DNA from: Clostridium merdae
Lineage (GTDB): Bacteria; Bacillota; Clostridia; Oscillospirales; Acutalibacteraceae
Reading direction: 5' to 3'
Assembly: GCF_900176635.1 (NCBI RefSeq)
Contig: NZ_FXLN01000004.1
Coordinates: 1,384,231-1,448,230, forward strand
Length of the DNA: 64,000 nt
The position numbers and the translations under genes are program-made. Shown piece by piece: positions 18,495 to 26,870 of the stretch (position 1 is the first letter of the stretch; each line of letters starts with the position of its first letter). The notes under the pieces are model-generated. The model was not told the DNA's origin. It did not search any database and saw only the letters and a list, made by a program, of their open reading frames with translations.

Positions 18495-19082
18495 TTAATA
18501 ATAGCGGTAAACAGAAATTACGCGACCAAGCACCATAACGCTTTGCGAAAAGATAGGAGAAAACGCCGGGTTTTCAGGCTGGAGACGAACGTACTCCTGC
18601 TCAAAGAAAATCCGTTTTACGGTTGCTTCATCATCAATAAGTGCAACCACGATTTGTCCATTCTCCGCGGTCTCTTGCCGGTGCGCAATAATATAGTCGC
18701 CATCTAAAATGCCAGCATTTTTCATGCTTTCACCCTGCACACGCAGTGCAAACAGCTCTTTTTCAGGGTAGCGGTGGCCAACGAGCGGCAAGTAGCCCTC
18801 AATCTCTTCGAGCGCAAGTATGGGCACTCCAGCGGTCACCCTGCCTAAAATCGGCACGCGACTCACCTGCTCTGCTCCCTCAATATGAATGGCTCGGTTA
18901 AGCCCGGCTTCACGCCGAATGTAGCCCAATTCTTCCAGCGTTTTCAGGTGCAGATGTACGGTAGAGGTTGATTTTAGCCCGGTGGCTTTGCAAATCTCCC
19001 TTACCGATGGCGGCAAGCCATACTGCGCTCTATCTTTCAAGTATTCATAAATCTTTTTCTGGCTGCTGCTGAGTCCTTTCAT
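18495..19082 (-). CDS. lexA: LexA repressor, SOS response
   Basis: 195 residues from the ATG at 19082, which has GGGAGG 7 nt upstream; a longer frame to 19106 lacks a ribosome binding site. Residues 1-65 form the winged-helix DNA-binding domain. The self-cleavage site Ala84-Gly85 (RVTAGVPI), the catalytic Ser119 (VQGESMKNAG) and Lys156 (EATVKRI) are all present, so RecA-stimulated autocleavage should work. It represses DNA-repair genes and its own promoter, which carries a matching operator. Confidence 0.96.
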   Translation of the reverse strand: MKGLSSSQKKIYEYLKDRAQYGLPPSVREICKATGLKSTSTVHLHLKTLEELGYIRREAGLNRAIHIEGAEQVSRVPILGRVTAGVPILALEEIEGYLPLVGHRYPEKELFALRVQGESMKNAGILDGDYIIAHRQETAENGQIVVALIDDEATVKRIFFEQEYVRLQPENPAFSPIFSQSVMVLGRVISVYRYY

Positions 19083-19115
19083 ACCATTTCCTCCCAGGTA
19101 TTCCAATTCTATTTT

Positions 19116-19155
19116 ATCATACCACAGTGTGTTTTATATTGCAAACAAATGTTTG
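19116..19155 (-). promoter_or_regulatory. lexA promoter with overlapping SOS box
   Basis: Minus strand TTGCAA (19139-19144), 17-nt spacer, TATGAT (19116-19121). A dyad CAAACAnnTGTTTG at 19142-19155 overlaps the -35 and agrees with the Gram-positive SOS box (CGAACRNRYGTTYG) at 12 of 14 positions. This predicts that LexA represses its own gene. Confidence 0.75.
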
Positions 19156-19290
19156 TGAATTTTTCACACTTTTTTCGTTTTACCCTGCATTTTTAACTAT
19201 TTTTAATGCAAAATAACATGAGAGCAAAAGTTAAAAGAATATTCATAGCATATTAACAACTGGAAAGTGAATTCAACTTATAATATGAGT

Positions 19291-19398
19291 GTATTCAAAC
19301 GATGGAGCCGCACCATCCGAATACAAAGTTCTACCCTCCTCAATATACCCCTCAAGCTAACGAAAAAAGACCGAATCAATTGGATTCGGTCTTTTTTC
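19291..19398 (+). ncRNA. Candidate small RNA with C-rich single-stranded region
   Basis: A TATAAT at 19279-19284 is followed by a compact unit with no plausible protein frame. It starts with a hairpin (19291-19296 with 19319-19324, inner 19301-19305 with 19313-19317), continues with an unpaired C-rich stretch containing ACCCTCCTC (19333-19341) and ACCCCTC, and ends with a perfect intrinsic terminator (arms 19368-19377 and 19383-19392, then TTTTTT). The C-rich segment is complementary to Shine-Dalgarno sequences, as in trans-acting regulators of the RoxS/RsaE type. No convincing -35 was found at the right distance. Confidence 0.6.
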
Positions 19399-19678
19399 TG
19401 TCATTTTTCAAAACCTATAAATAATGATACATAGAAGGGAAAGTCTGTTACTTATGGCTGTTCTAAAATCTGCTGATTATTTGACATGATAAAATACATC
19501 ATATGAAAGTAATAAAAAATTTTCTTTGATTATTTTGATTATAATGAATAGAAGTACTATCTTTTTTATTTTCGAGTGCATATTCTTTGATTTTCTTGGC
19601 TTATGAAATGAAACTTTTTAAAAGAATTACGCAATAAAAAACTTTTTTGATATTTTCCTTGTAGATTTCTATTGAGCG

Positions 19679-19708
19679 GCATATTTGGTGTTTTTTCTGG
19701 TCAAAATA
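19679..19708 (+). promoter_or_regulatory. Sigma-F-like promoter of spoIIQ
   Basis: GCATA (19679-19683), 15-nt spacer, GGTCAAAATA (19699-19708). The -10 agrees with the sigma-F consensus GGNRANANTW at nine of ten positions and the -35 with GYWTA. This fits forespore expression of spoIIQ. Confidence 0.6.
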
Positions 19709-19728
19709 TCTGCGGAGGTGCTAATTAG

Positions 19729-20484
19729 ATGAGCAGTCTGCATTTTAAATCAGAAAATCAATCCCCAAAGAAAAGCAACAAGGGTTTTTATGTCGCGCTG
19801 GGTGTATGCCTGGTAGCCGTTGGTGTTGCCGCATGGACAACGTATGACAGTGTAGTAAAATATGCGAACCCACAGGATACGTCTTCGTACTCTACTTCGC
19901 CTACCGGTCGTACACAATCTGGCGTATATGCCAGCAGCAAGCCAGAGGAGGCTCCTCAGCCCGAATCCAGCCAGCCTCAGTCCGTAGCTCCATCTTCTTC
20001 CAAACCGGCCGCTTCGTCTCAGGCACCGGGCAATAACATTCCCAAAAAGGAACAGCCCGCAAAAGCAACCGCTGCTAAGCCGGAGTCTTATGTTTTCCCG
20101 GTGGGAGAAACTGTAACGAAAAACTTTAGCGGAGACAACCCCATATATTCCGATACCATGCTCGACTGGCGCGTACACAATGGTACCGATTTTGTTTCTA
20201 AAATTGGTGACCCCGTAAAGGCAATTGACGCCGGTAAGGTAACGGACCTATACGCAGACGGTAACCTTGGTAATGTTGTTGTGATACAGCACAGCAATAA
20301 TATTACTGCTTACTACTGCGGTTTGGGAGATACCTTCCTCGTGAAAAAGGGAGATTCCATTGACGCTGGGCAAAAAATTGGCTCAATTAACGTTCTGCCA
20401 ATTGAATCGGTAGAAAAACCACATTTGCATTTAGAAGTGAAACAGTCTGGTAAGTTAATTGACCCTATGTCTCTATTCAAATAA
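19729..20484 (+). CDS. spoIIQ: SpoIIQ-like forespore M23 (LytM) protein
   Basis: 251 residues; GGAGGTG precedes the ATG. One membrane segment (about residues 20-37) is followed by a Ser/Pro/Ala-rich linker (50-118) and a LytM/M23 domain (about 120-251). The zinc motifs HxxxD (His150, Asp154) and HLH (232-234) are intact, as known for clostridial SpoIIQ but not for the Bacillus subtilis protein. SpoIIQ crosses the space between forespore and mother cell and pairs with SpoIIIAH. The sigma-F-like promoter and the neighbours spoIVB and spo0A support the name; a general cell-wall M23 endopeptidase is the alternative. Confidence 0.75.
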   Translation: MSSLHFKSENQSPKKSNKGFYVALGVCLVAVGVAAWTTYDSVVKYANPQDTSSYSTSPTGRTQSGVYASSKPEEAPQPESSQPQSVAPSSSKPAASSQAPGNNIPKKEQPAKATAAKPESYVFPVGETVTKNFSGDNPIYSDTMLDWRVHNGTDFVSKIGDPVKAIDAGKVTDLYADGNLGNVVVIQHSNNITAYYCGLGDTFLVKKGDSIDAGQKIGSINVLPIESVEKPHLHLEVKQSGKLIDPMSLFK

Positions 20485-20494
20485 ACCATAAAGG

Positions 20495-20520
20495 GCTGCC
20501 GCAATAGCGGCGGCTTTTTT
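20495..20520 (+). terminator. Terminator after spoIIQ
   Basis: Eight-pair GC-rich hairpin (20495-20502 with 20507-20514, AATA loop) followed by six T. Confidence 0.85.
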
Positions 20521-20907
20521 ATTGCAGTTTTATTGAAAAAATTACAGCATTTCAATTTTTAAATAGTTGCATTTGGTTTTGCAGATACTATTTAAGTAAT
20601 TTAGAATAAAAATGGCTTTACTTTATAAATAAGAAGAAAGTGATTTTTAATTATACCAATAAAGAATTGGTAAATAACCATTTTAGTAAAAACACTAAAA
20701 ATAGTGATTTATGTTTCGAAAGCAACGTAGTAATGTGCCATTTTGCTTATTACAATTAAAATTCAGCCAATTCTTTAAAATTCTGGCATTAATCGTTACG
20801 GTATTAGCTCCGGAAATTATTTTTCCATGATAATCCAAAAAAATGTGGATTTGACAACATAAAAGCCTCCGAATTGACACAGATTAAATGCGGAAGGAGG
20901 TGAATGT
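20521..20907. other. AT-rich intergenic region before spoIVB
   Basis: About 390 nt with no convincing gene. GGAAGGAGGTGA at the right end is the spoIVB ribosome binding site. Two TTGACA-like hexamers lie within 60 nt of it but no well-placed -10 was found, so the spoIVB promoter is not assigned. Confidence 0.5.
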
Positions 20908-22155
20908 TTGAAAAAAGGAAAAAGATTTTTTCAACGATTAACCGGTTTGCTTACCGTTTTAACCTTGATTGCAGGCTCCGCAGTAGGGTATTACCACTAC
21001 TCCCTGCCCGATCAATACCGCGTTACAGCAGGTACGAAGCTGCGATTAAATCAAACCGGCATTAGCATTACAGATGCGGCAAATAACAATGATATTACCG
21101 CATCTTCCTTAAAATCCGCAAATCAAAACTACCAAGCGCAATTGATGTTGTTTGATGTAATTCCTGTAAAAACGGTCAATGTAAAGGTAGTGAATGAAAA
21201 GCTTTTGGTGCCTTGCGGTACTCCTTTCGGCATCAAATTATTTACGAACGGTGTGATGGTGGTCGGTGTGGCCGACATTGAAAGCGATGGTAAAATGGTG
21301 AACCCCGCCGCAGTAGCAGGCGTAAAGGTTGGCGATATTATCACCGAAATAAATGGCAAAAAGGTTACGCAAAATAATCAGGTTGCAAAATTAATTGAAA
21401 GCAGCAGCGGTAACCCCATGAATTTGACCATCAAGCGCAATGAAGAGACTTTAACGGCAACTCTAAACCCTATTTTATCCGACGTAGACAAAAGCTATAA
21501 AGGTGGCTTATGGGTGCGAGACAGCACGGCAGGTATTGGCACCGTAACATTCTACGACCCCGCAACCGGTTCTTTTGGCGGTTTGGGGCATGGAATATGT
21601 GACGTAGACACCAATGAGCTTATGCCGCTTCGCAATGGCGATGTTGTTTCAGTCACTATTAGCGGTATTGTTAAAGGCCAAAAGGGACGTGCTGGTGAAT
21701 TGAGAGGTTATTTTAACAACGATGTTCCCGTAGGTCAGTTAGAAGCAAACTCAGAAGGCGGTGTGTATGGCACCCTGAATACTTCCCCTGTTGCAACTGA
21801 GGCGCTCCCCCTTGCCACAAAACAGGAGGTAAAAACAGGTGCTGCACAAATTTACACCACAATTGATGGTTCAACACCAAAACCTTACGCGATTGAAATC
21901 GACTCTATTAACTACCAAGATGGCACAAAAACAAAAAATCTGGTTGTAAAAGTAACAGATCCCACCCTTTTAAGTAAAACAGGAGGAATTGTGCAAGGAA
22001 TGAGTGGAAGTCCTATTGTGCAAAATGGCAAATTAGTAGGCGCAGTTACACACGTATTTGTGAATGATCCCACGCGGGGTTATGGAATATTAGCAGAAAA
22101 TATGATGGAAATCTCCGAAAAAACAAATTTCGAGAGACTAAAAAGTGCATCTTAA
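20908..22155 (+). CDS. spoIVB: SpoIVB serine peptidase
   Basis: 415 residues; read from a TTG at 20908 placed 5 nt after AAGGAGGTGA. An N-terminal membrane anchor (about residues 10-30) is followed by a PDZ domain (about 110-190, with AGVKVGDIITEINGKKV) and the S55 peptidase domain. The catalytic His is in FGGLGHGICD and the Ser in GMSGSPIV. SpoIVB is secreted from the forespore and triggers the sigma-K checkpoint by cutting SpoIVFA. Its position directly before spo0A is the standard arrangement in spore-forming Firmicutes. Confidence 0.96.
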   Translation: MKKGKRFFQRLTGLLTVLTLIAGSAVGYYHYSLPDQYRVTAGTKLRLNQTGISITDAANNNDITASSLKSANQNYQAQLMLFDVIPVKTVNVKVVNEKLLVPCGTPFGIKLFTNGVMVVGVADIESDGKMVNPAAVAGVKVGDIITEINGKKVTQNNQVAKLIESSSGNPMNLTIKRNEETLTATLNPILSDVDKSYKGGLWVRDSTAGIGTVTFYDPATGSFGGLGHGICDVDTNELMPLRNGDVVSVTISGIVKGQKGRAGELRGYFNNDVPVGQLEANSEGGVYGTLNTSPVATEALPLATKQEVKTGAAQIYTTIDGSTPKPYAIEIDSINYQDGTKTKNLVVKVTDPTLLSKTGGIVQGMSGSPIVQNGKLVGAVTHVFVNDPTRGYGILAENMMEISEKTNFERLKSAS

Positions 22156-22220
22156 CACGAAATATTTTTATATTTTGAAATATAATTACCAAATTCGTGC
22201 AAAAAATATTGTGTAAGCTA

Positions 22221-22249
22221 TTGCCATAAATGCCAATATATGGTATTAT
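22221..22249 (+). promoter_or_regulatory. Sigma-A-type promoter of spo0A
   Basis: TTGCCA (22221-22226), 17-nt spacer, TATTAT (22244-22249), about 35 nt before the ATG. No clear 0A box (TGTCGAA) or sigma-H promoter was seen in the intergenic region. Confidence 0.65.
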
Positions 22250-22283
22250 AAGCCTGTAAATTAAAAAACAGGGGGATATGTTC

Positions 22284-23063
22284 ATGGAAAAACATTTAAA
22301 ACTGCTGATTTCTAATGACACTGACGAATTTGCTCGAAGCTATTCTCATGATTTTGAAGTTGCGGGTATTGATGTCGTCTATTCTCCAAAGGATGGACTC
22401 CGGGTTTTGGATCATATTGATCTGGAACAACCCGACGTTGTTCTTCTGGACCTGTTCATGCCCCGACTGGATGCGATCGGAGTAATTCATGGGATCCGAA
22501 AAAAGTACGCCTCAAAGGCGCCTTCCTTCATCGTCATGTCTACATTCAGCAGCCCCACGCTGGAGCGTGAGGTAATGCTTTCCGGAGCTGCATATTTTGT
22601 AATTGCCCCATTTGACGCAAAGGAATTAGCACAACGAATACTGAAAATATGCGGCAGTATCGCCCCCAAATCGGAACAGGCTTCGGTACCGGCACAAAAA
22701 GGCAAGCCATCCCTCGAAATCCAGGTTACAGAAATTCTTCATCAGATCGGCGTACCAGCTCACATTAAAGGGTACCATTATCTGCGAGATTCTATAATCA
22801 TGGCTGTACAAACTCCAGACATCATAAACGCAGTAACAAAGCAGCTGTACCCCAGTGTTGCAAAGCGCTACGAAACAACACCCTCTCGTGTTGAGCGGGC
22901 AATCCGCCATGCCATTGAGGTAGCTTGGGACAGAGGCGATATCGACATCCTGAATTCCTATTTTGGGTACACGATTCACAATACGCGTGGAAAGCCAACA
23001 AATAGCGAGTTCATCGCGATGATCAGCGACAAACTCCGGCTGGAGATGAAATCTGCCAGCTAA
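22284..23063 (+). CDS. spo0A: Sporulation master regulator Spo0A, with altered receiver residues
   Basis: 259 residues from the ATG at 22284, placed 8 nt after GGGGG; an upstream ATG at 22278 is too close to it. Residues 1-120 are a response-regulator receiver with the phosphoacceptor Asp56 (VLLDLFMP). The C-terminal DNA-binding domain is very well conserved (IGVPAHIKGYHYLR, SRVERAIRHAIEVAW, KPTNSEFIAMISDKLRLE). The invariant receiver lysine is replaced by Ala108 (VIAPFDAKEL instead of xKPFD) and the first residue of the acidic pair is Asn11. It controls entry into sporulation. Confidence 0.95.
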   Translation: MEKHLKLLISNDTDEFARSYSHDFEVAGIDVVYSPKDGLRVLDHIDLEQPDVVLLDLFMPRLDAIGVIHGIRKKYASKAPSFIVMSTFSSPTLEREVMLSGAAYFVIAPFDAKELAQRILKICGSIAPKSEQASVPAQKGKPSLEIQVTEILHQIGVPAHIKGYHYLRDSIIMAVQTPDIINAVTKQLYPSVAKRYETTPSRVERAIRHAIEVAWDRGDIDILNSYFGYTIHNTRGKPTNSEFIAMISDKLRLEMKSAS

Positions 23064-23078
23064 AAAATAGCAAAAAAC

Positions 23079-23145
23079 AAGAAACTCCTTTCTATAATCA
23101 GCCGGATGAAGATCCGCTTTTTAGAAGAAAGGAGTTTCTTTTATC
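23079..23145. terminator. Terminator between spo0A and the convergent glycosidase-like gene
   Basis: Perfect 15-bp outer arms (23079-23093 with 23126-23140) with an inner CGGAT/ATCCG hairpin and a T-rich tail; it can serve both strands. Confidence 0.8.
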
Positions 23146-23162
23146 TTTTATGTTTTTAAAAA

Positions 23163-24113
23163 TTACATGGAATGTGCTTTTGTTACAAACAGCAATGAGT
23201 TCGGTACGGGGCGCTCCTTGCCGTCTGAGGGCTTATTGCGCAGCACTAGAGTACTAGAACCCATGGTGCGGCTGAGCAGCGTAGCGGAGCCACCAGCATC
23301 CATATTACCTGCCTGCACTGCGCCCATGTCTTTCATAAGCTGTGCAAACTCTTTGAGCGTAGCTCCGGTAGAGTATTGAGACTGGCGACCATCTACCATG
23401 ATAAAGAATAAGGTTCCATCAGCGCGGATACCCACACCAAGTCGAGGCGAAAAAGTTCTTTGGTCTTCATCCTTTTGCGCTACCACATTTCCGTCTTTTA
23501 CAAGAAGCGTATCATAAAGACCAATGGCATTTTGCAATTCATCTTTGTACTTTATGTAATTTTCATTGGAATCGATGATAGGAGTGCCATTTTTCTTAAT
23601 TCCAAAAAAATTCCAACGATATGCACGGGATGAAACAGTACCTTGCAACTCAACACCATCTTTTACCACGACACCCCATGGTTGATTTGTTTTCATGCTA
23701 AACATATCACCATTAATGGCAGCAAGCACAGGTTTGCCTTTTGCCATTGCTGCGGCAGCCTGTGCACGTACAGTGGCAGAACTGTAACCACTTGCATAAG
23801 AAGCATCGTTTGGAGTACCAACCGTAATATCAATTTGTGACGCAGTCGGGTCGTATTCCAACATAAAGCATTCATTGATTTTGCTGTTCAAATTTGTATA
23901 AGTAAATCTTGTTTCTACTAACCCCGGAGCAACCGTTCTCGAATAATCGCTCATTAATGAGGTTGCCACCATATTTGTTAAGCTTAGCTGGCCAAATACC
24001 GGAACGGCTGCGGATGCCGTTGCAGACATTTGAACAACTGCCAGCATTACTGCCGCAGCAGAAACAATCTTTCTTCTCGTTTTTTTTGAATTCGGACCTT
24101 TTTTTAGTCTCAT
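23163..24113 (-). CDS. Phosphodiester glycosidase (NAGPA/DUF2233) family secreted protein
   Basis: 316 residues; GGAAGGAGAT precedes the ATG. A basic start and hydrophobic stretch form a signal peptide ending near residue 36 (ATASAAVP). The NAGPA-type domain is seen in AINGDMFSM, WGVVVKDG, PRLGVGIRADGTLFF, VDGRQ and NMDAGGSATLL. Members of this family cleave N-acetylglucosamine phosphodiesters or related surface sugars in bacteria. It is convergent with spo0A, ends at a shared terminator and probably acts outside the cell. Substrate unknown. Confidence 0.88.
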   Translation of the reverse strand: MRLKKGPNSKKTRRKIVSAAAVMLAVVQMSATASAAVPVFGQLSLTNMVATSLMSDYSRTVAPGLVETRFTYTNLNSKINECFMLEYDPTASQIDITVGTPNDASYASGYSSATVRAQAAAAMAKGKPVLAAINGDMFSMKTNQPWGVVVKDGVELQGTVSSRAYRWNFFGIKKNGTPIIDSNENYIKYKDELQNAIGLYDTLLVKDGNVVAQKDEDQRTFSPRLGVGIRADGTLFFIMVDGRQSQYSTGATLKEFAQLMKDMGAVQAGNMDAGGSATLLSRTMGSSTLVLRNKPSDGKERPVPNSLLFVTKAHSM

Positions 24114-24205
24114 TCTTTTTAATATCTCCTTCCTATTTCTATTCTAATCTTAAAACAATAGGAAGATTATGTCAACCAAAAATCACCCTTTTTTCGATAT
24201 TTATT

Positions 24206-24928
24206 TTACCGGATAACTACCTGCTCCAATACTTCTCCAATTGGTTGGTTTAACATTAGAGAGGCGTTGCGGTCCGCAGAGGTTGGCGACTGATTTATCA
24301 CCACTAATCGATTGCCGGAAAAGGAATGGATTAGCCCTGCCGCCGGGTACACCGCGAGCGATGTTCCACCTATAATAAGCATGTCTGCGTTGCGAATGGC
24401 GCGTACCGCACCGTTTACAACGTCTTCATCTAGTCCTTCTTCATATAAAACAACATCTGGCTTTATGATGCCCCCGCACGTGCAGCAGGGAATGCCTTTG
24501 CTATTCAGAATAAATTCGGCATCGTATTCTGTTTGGCACTTTCGGCAATAGTTACGGTGTACTGAACCGTGCAGCTCATATACCTGCTTGCTCCCTGCCT
24601 GTTGGTGCAAACCATCAATATTTTGTGTAACAACAGCTAATAGCTTGCCGCATTCCTCAAGCTCTGCGAGCTTACGGTGCGCGGCGTTTGGTTTTGCATC
24701 CAAGCAGAGCATCTTTTTACGGTAAAAATCAAAAAAATCTGCAGTGTGTTTTACAAAAAAGGTGTGGCTAAGCATCTGCTCTGGCGGGTAACGAAACGAC
24801 TGATTATATAGCCCGTCCACACTGCGAAAATCTGGAATGCCGCTTTCCGTAGAAACACCTGCACCGCCAAAAAACACAATACGGCTGCTCTCGTCAATCA
24901 TCTGCTGGAATTGCTCTATCTTCGTCAC
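24206..24928 (-). CDS. cobB: NAD-dependent protein deacylase, Sir2 family
   Basis: 240 residues from a GTG at 24928, which has GGAGG 9 nt upstream; the frame extends to 24988 but without such a site. Sirtuin signatures are complete: FFGGAGVSTESGIPDFRS binds NAD, TQNIDGLHQQAGS and the catalytic His in ELHGS follow, two CxxC pairs (CRKC, CCTC) hold the zinc, and GGTSLAVYPA and NQSPTSAD end the Rossmann fold. It removes acetyl groups from lysines of proteins such as acetyl-CoA synthetase. Not in an operon. Confidence 0.94.
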   Translation of the reverse strand: MTKIEQFQQMIDESSRIVFFGGAGVSTESGIPDFRSVDGLYNQSFRYPPEQMLSHTFFVKHTADFFDFYRKKMLCLDAKPNAAHRKLAELEECGKLLAVVTQNIDGLHQQAGSKQVYELHGSVHRNYCRKCQTEYDAEFILNSKGIPCCTCGGIIKPDVVLYEEGLDEDVVNGAVRAIRNADMLIIGGTSLAVYPAAGLIHSFSGNRLVVINQSPTSADRNASLMLNQPIGEVLEQVVIR

Positions 24929-25048
24929 TTCTTTTTTCCTCCACATAGCTTTTCTTTTCATCTTAGACTTCACAATCGTAAAAATCAAGGTTACAAACCA
25001 AGAGAAAACGATATATTACAAAAACTTCGTAATTTTTCAAAAAAGGGA

Positions 25049-25077
25049 TTGCCTTTTCTCTACAAATGTGTTAGAAT
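25049..25077 (+). promoter_or_regulatory. Promoter of tRNA-Pro
   Basis: TTGCCT (25049-25054), 17-nt spacer, TAGAAT (25072-25077), ending 15 nt before the tRNA. Confidence 0.65.
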
Positions 25078-25092
25078 AATCCACGTTGCAAT

Positions 25093-25169
25093 TCCGGGTG
25101 TGGCGCAGTTGGTAGCGCGCTTGACTGGGGGTCAAGAGGCCGTGAGTTCAAGTCTCGCCACTCGGACCA
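25093..25169 (+). tRNA. tRNA-Pro (anticodon GGG)
   Basis: 77 nt including an encoded CCA. The 7-bp acceptor stem (25093-25099 with 25160-25166, one G-U pair), the anticodon stem CTTGA/TCAAG around a 7-nt loop with GGG, and the T arm with GTTCAAGTC are all present. It reads CCC and CCU codons. Confidence 0.95.
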
Positions 25170-25174
25170 GCTTT

Positions 25175-25218
25175 AAAAACCGCATGAACGCTGAATTTTC
25201 AGTGCTCATGCGGTTTTT
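25175..25218 (+). terminator. Terminator after tRNA-Pro
   Basis: Arms of about 12 bp (AACCGCATGA type) with an inner GCTGAA/TTCAGT hairpin, followed by TTTTTCTTTATT. Confidence 0.85.
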
Positions 25219-25299
25219 CTTTATTCTATAATTGATGACATTCGGGCTCTTATTCATTTTAAGAGGACTAAATGAGGACTTAAATTGAAATATTCTTAT

Positions 25300-25617
25300 T
25301 TAAAAGATTCCGTGATTATACTTTTTCTGTGTCATCACCATATGAATGAGGCCGCCCACAAAGCAAACCGCAAATACAGCCCAACCATATGCTGTGCTTG
25401 TTACAAGATTTATTACACCTGTAAGTAAGGTTCCTATCCCCATTAAAGTTAGAGCTTTACCAATGTTTTGGGTATACGCACTCTTGTTTTCTTCGGTAAC
25501 ATTCGTATAATGATAGTCATGAATGAGTGTGATTTGCTCTTTTTTCCAAATTTTCCAGCCAAGGTATAAAAATAGAAAACCAACCAACAACATAATGATG
25601 AATGTAAATAAATCCAT
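25300..25617 (-). CDS. DUF3784-like small membrane protein
   Basis: 105 residues with three predicted membrane segments: about residues 3-22, 53-70 and 75-93. The FLYLGWKIWKKEQITLIHDYHY motif after the first segment and the later YTQNIGKALTLMGIG motif are typical of DUF3784 proteins, common in Clostridia and of unknown function. AGAAGGTG precedes the ATG. It lies alone, convergent with the tRNA transcript. Confidence 0.75.
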   Translation of the reverse strand: MDLFTFIIMLLVGFLFLYLGWKIWKKEQITLIHDYHYTNVTEENKSAYTQNIGKALTLMGIGTLLTGVINLVTSTAYGWAVFAVCFVGGLIHMVMTQKKYNHGIF

Positions 25618-25756
25618 AGATACACCTTCTTTATTATTTTCATTTTAATTATAACATATTATTCTCTCTAGGGTTAACGGAACCGAAAATAAGTTCACGC
25701 AAAAGCAAACCGCGCTAGAGCAAATAAAACAATATATTGAGCTTGCTTTCAGGTAA

Positions 25757-25798
25757 AAAAGCCGCTCTCTTCTGCATGTGCAAAAGAGAGCGGCTTTT
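25757..25798. terminator. Terminator of the zinc-ribbon gene pair
   Basis: Perfect 15-bp arms (25757-25771 with 25784-25798), with A and T runs outside. It lies just beyond the stop at 25804 of the minus-strand gene. Confidence 0.88.
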
Positions 25799-25803
25799 CA
25801 TTT

Positions 25804-26847
25804 TTATTGTAACCCCAATTGAGCCTTTGCGTAAACCTTGCCACTACTAAACGTAACATTTGCATTGGCTCCCAAGCTTCCTATTCCATCCCAAGAGACA
25901 ATAAATGTTTGATACCCTGCAATTTCAGAACGTGCCATTTCTGTACCATACGAGCCAACAATTTCGGTGACCTCATCATAACCCATTCCACTTTTAATCC
26001 GGTTGTATTCGTCTAAGGTGATTTTGTCGGAGTCTTTGTCATATATAGCGATTAAATCGACATCATCTTTACCAAATATATAGTTTGACTGTTCTACTCC
26101 AAAAATAGACGAGCCATATTTTGTAGCCAGACCAAGGCTATTTACACCTTTTACATCATTCACGGAAATGGTATCTCCTAGTTTTACATAGAGCGAGAAA
26201 AAACTCTTAGTCGTCATTATTACAGTTACGGTAAAAGGCTCCGTCACAGTATTCGATTTTGCATTTTTGTATGTAGCAGTACCACTCCCCGTGAAAATTG
26301 CGTTATGTGCTTTCCAGCTTGTTTTATCGTGTGTAAAATGAGCTGTGTCCGGGTTTTTCAGTTGCTTCTTTATGGTTTTTTCAATACAATATAATGCATT
26401 ATCTTCAAATACCGCTCTTATTTCCTGCTCTCTTGGTGTGAGAGAGGGTTCCGGCGGGGGTGCCTCTTTCTGCACCTCTGCTGCTGTACTAACTGTGGCT
26501 GACGCTGCTTTTTGGGTTTCATCTAAGTCGCCATCACCACCACTTAACGCAGCTACTATAATAATTAATATAACAATGACAAAAGAAATAATAAACAGCC
26601 AGGCGCAACCATTACTTTCTGAATTCTCTTTCGGTTCTGGTTCTGGGGGGACGGGAGCTGCATATACCTCAGGAGCTTCATATACTTCAGAAACTTGAAA
26701 ATCTTCGGGTACTTGGGGAGCTTCCGGAGCTGCTATGGGTTGAGCATAGTATTCTACTGGTGCTACACCATCATCAATCTTTTTTCCACAACTGATGCAG
26801 AACTTACTGTTTTCGGGTAATTTGACGCCGCAATATTTACAGTACAC
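25804..26847 (-). CDS. Zinc-ribbon membrane protein with C-terminal SmpA/BLIP-like domain, paralog A
   Basis: 347 residues from a GTG at 26847 with GGAGGAG upstream; the frame extends to 26961 but overlaps the upstream gene. The N-terminus is a zinc ribbon (CKYCGVKLPENSKFCISCGKK), followed by a Pro/Glu/Ala-rich linker, one membrane segment at about residues 92-114, and a long domain outside the membrane. The last 75 residues (YNRIKSGMGYDEVTEIVGSYG and so on) resemble DUF3862/SmpA-OmlA folds. It shares this whole plan with the gene upstream. Function unknown; a membrane sensor is possible. Confidence 0.82.
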   Translation of the reverse strand: MYCKYCGVKLPENSKFCISCGKKIDDGVAPVEYYAQPIAAPEAPQVPEDFQVSEVYEAPEVYAAPVPPEPEPKENSESNGCAWLFIISFVIVILIIIVAALSGGDGDLDETQKAASATVSTAAEVQKEAPPPEPSLTPREQEIRAVFEDNALYCIEKTIKKQLKNPDTAHFTHDKTSWKAHNAIFTGSGTATYKNAKSNTVTEPFTVTVIMTTKSFFSLYVKLGDTISVNDVKGVNSLGLATKYGSSIFGVEQSNYIFGKDDVDLIAIYDKDSDKITLDEYNRIKSGMGYDEVTEIVGSYGTEMARSEIAGYQTFIVSWDGIGSLGANANVTFSSGKVYAKAQLGLQ

Positions 26848-26870
26848 GCGTTCTCCTCCAAATACTCTTC

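Noticed and set aside
24929..24988. N-terminal extension of the sirtuin
   Set aside because: No ribosome binding site; GGAGG is placed for the GTG at 24928 and sirtuins of this type start there.
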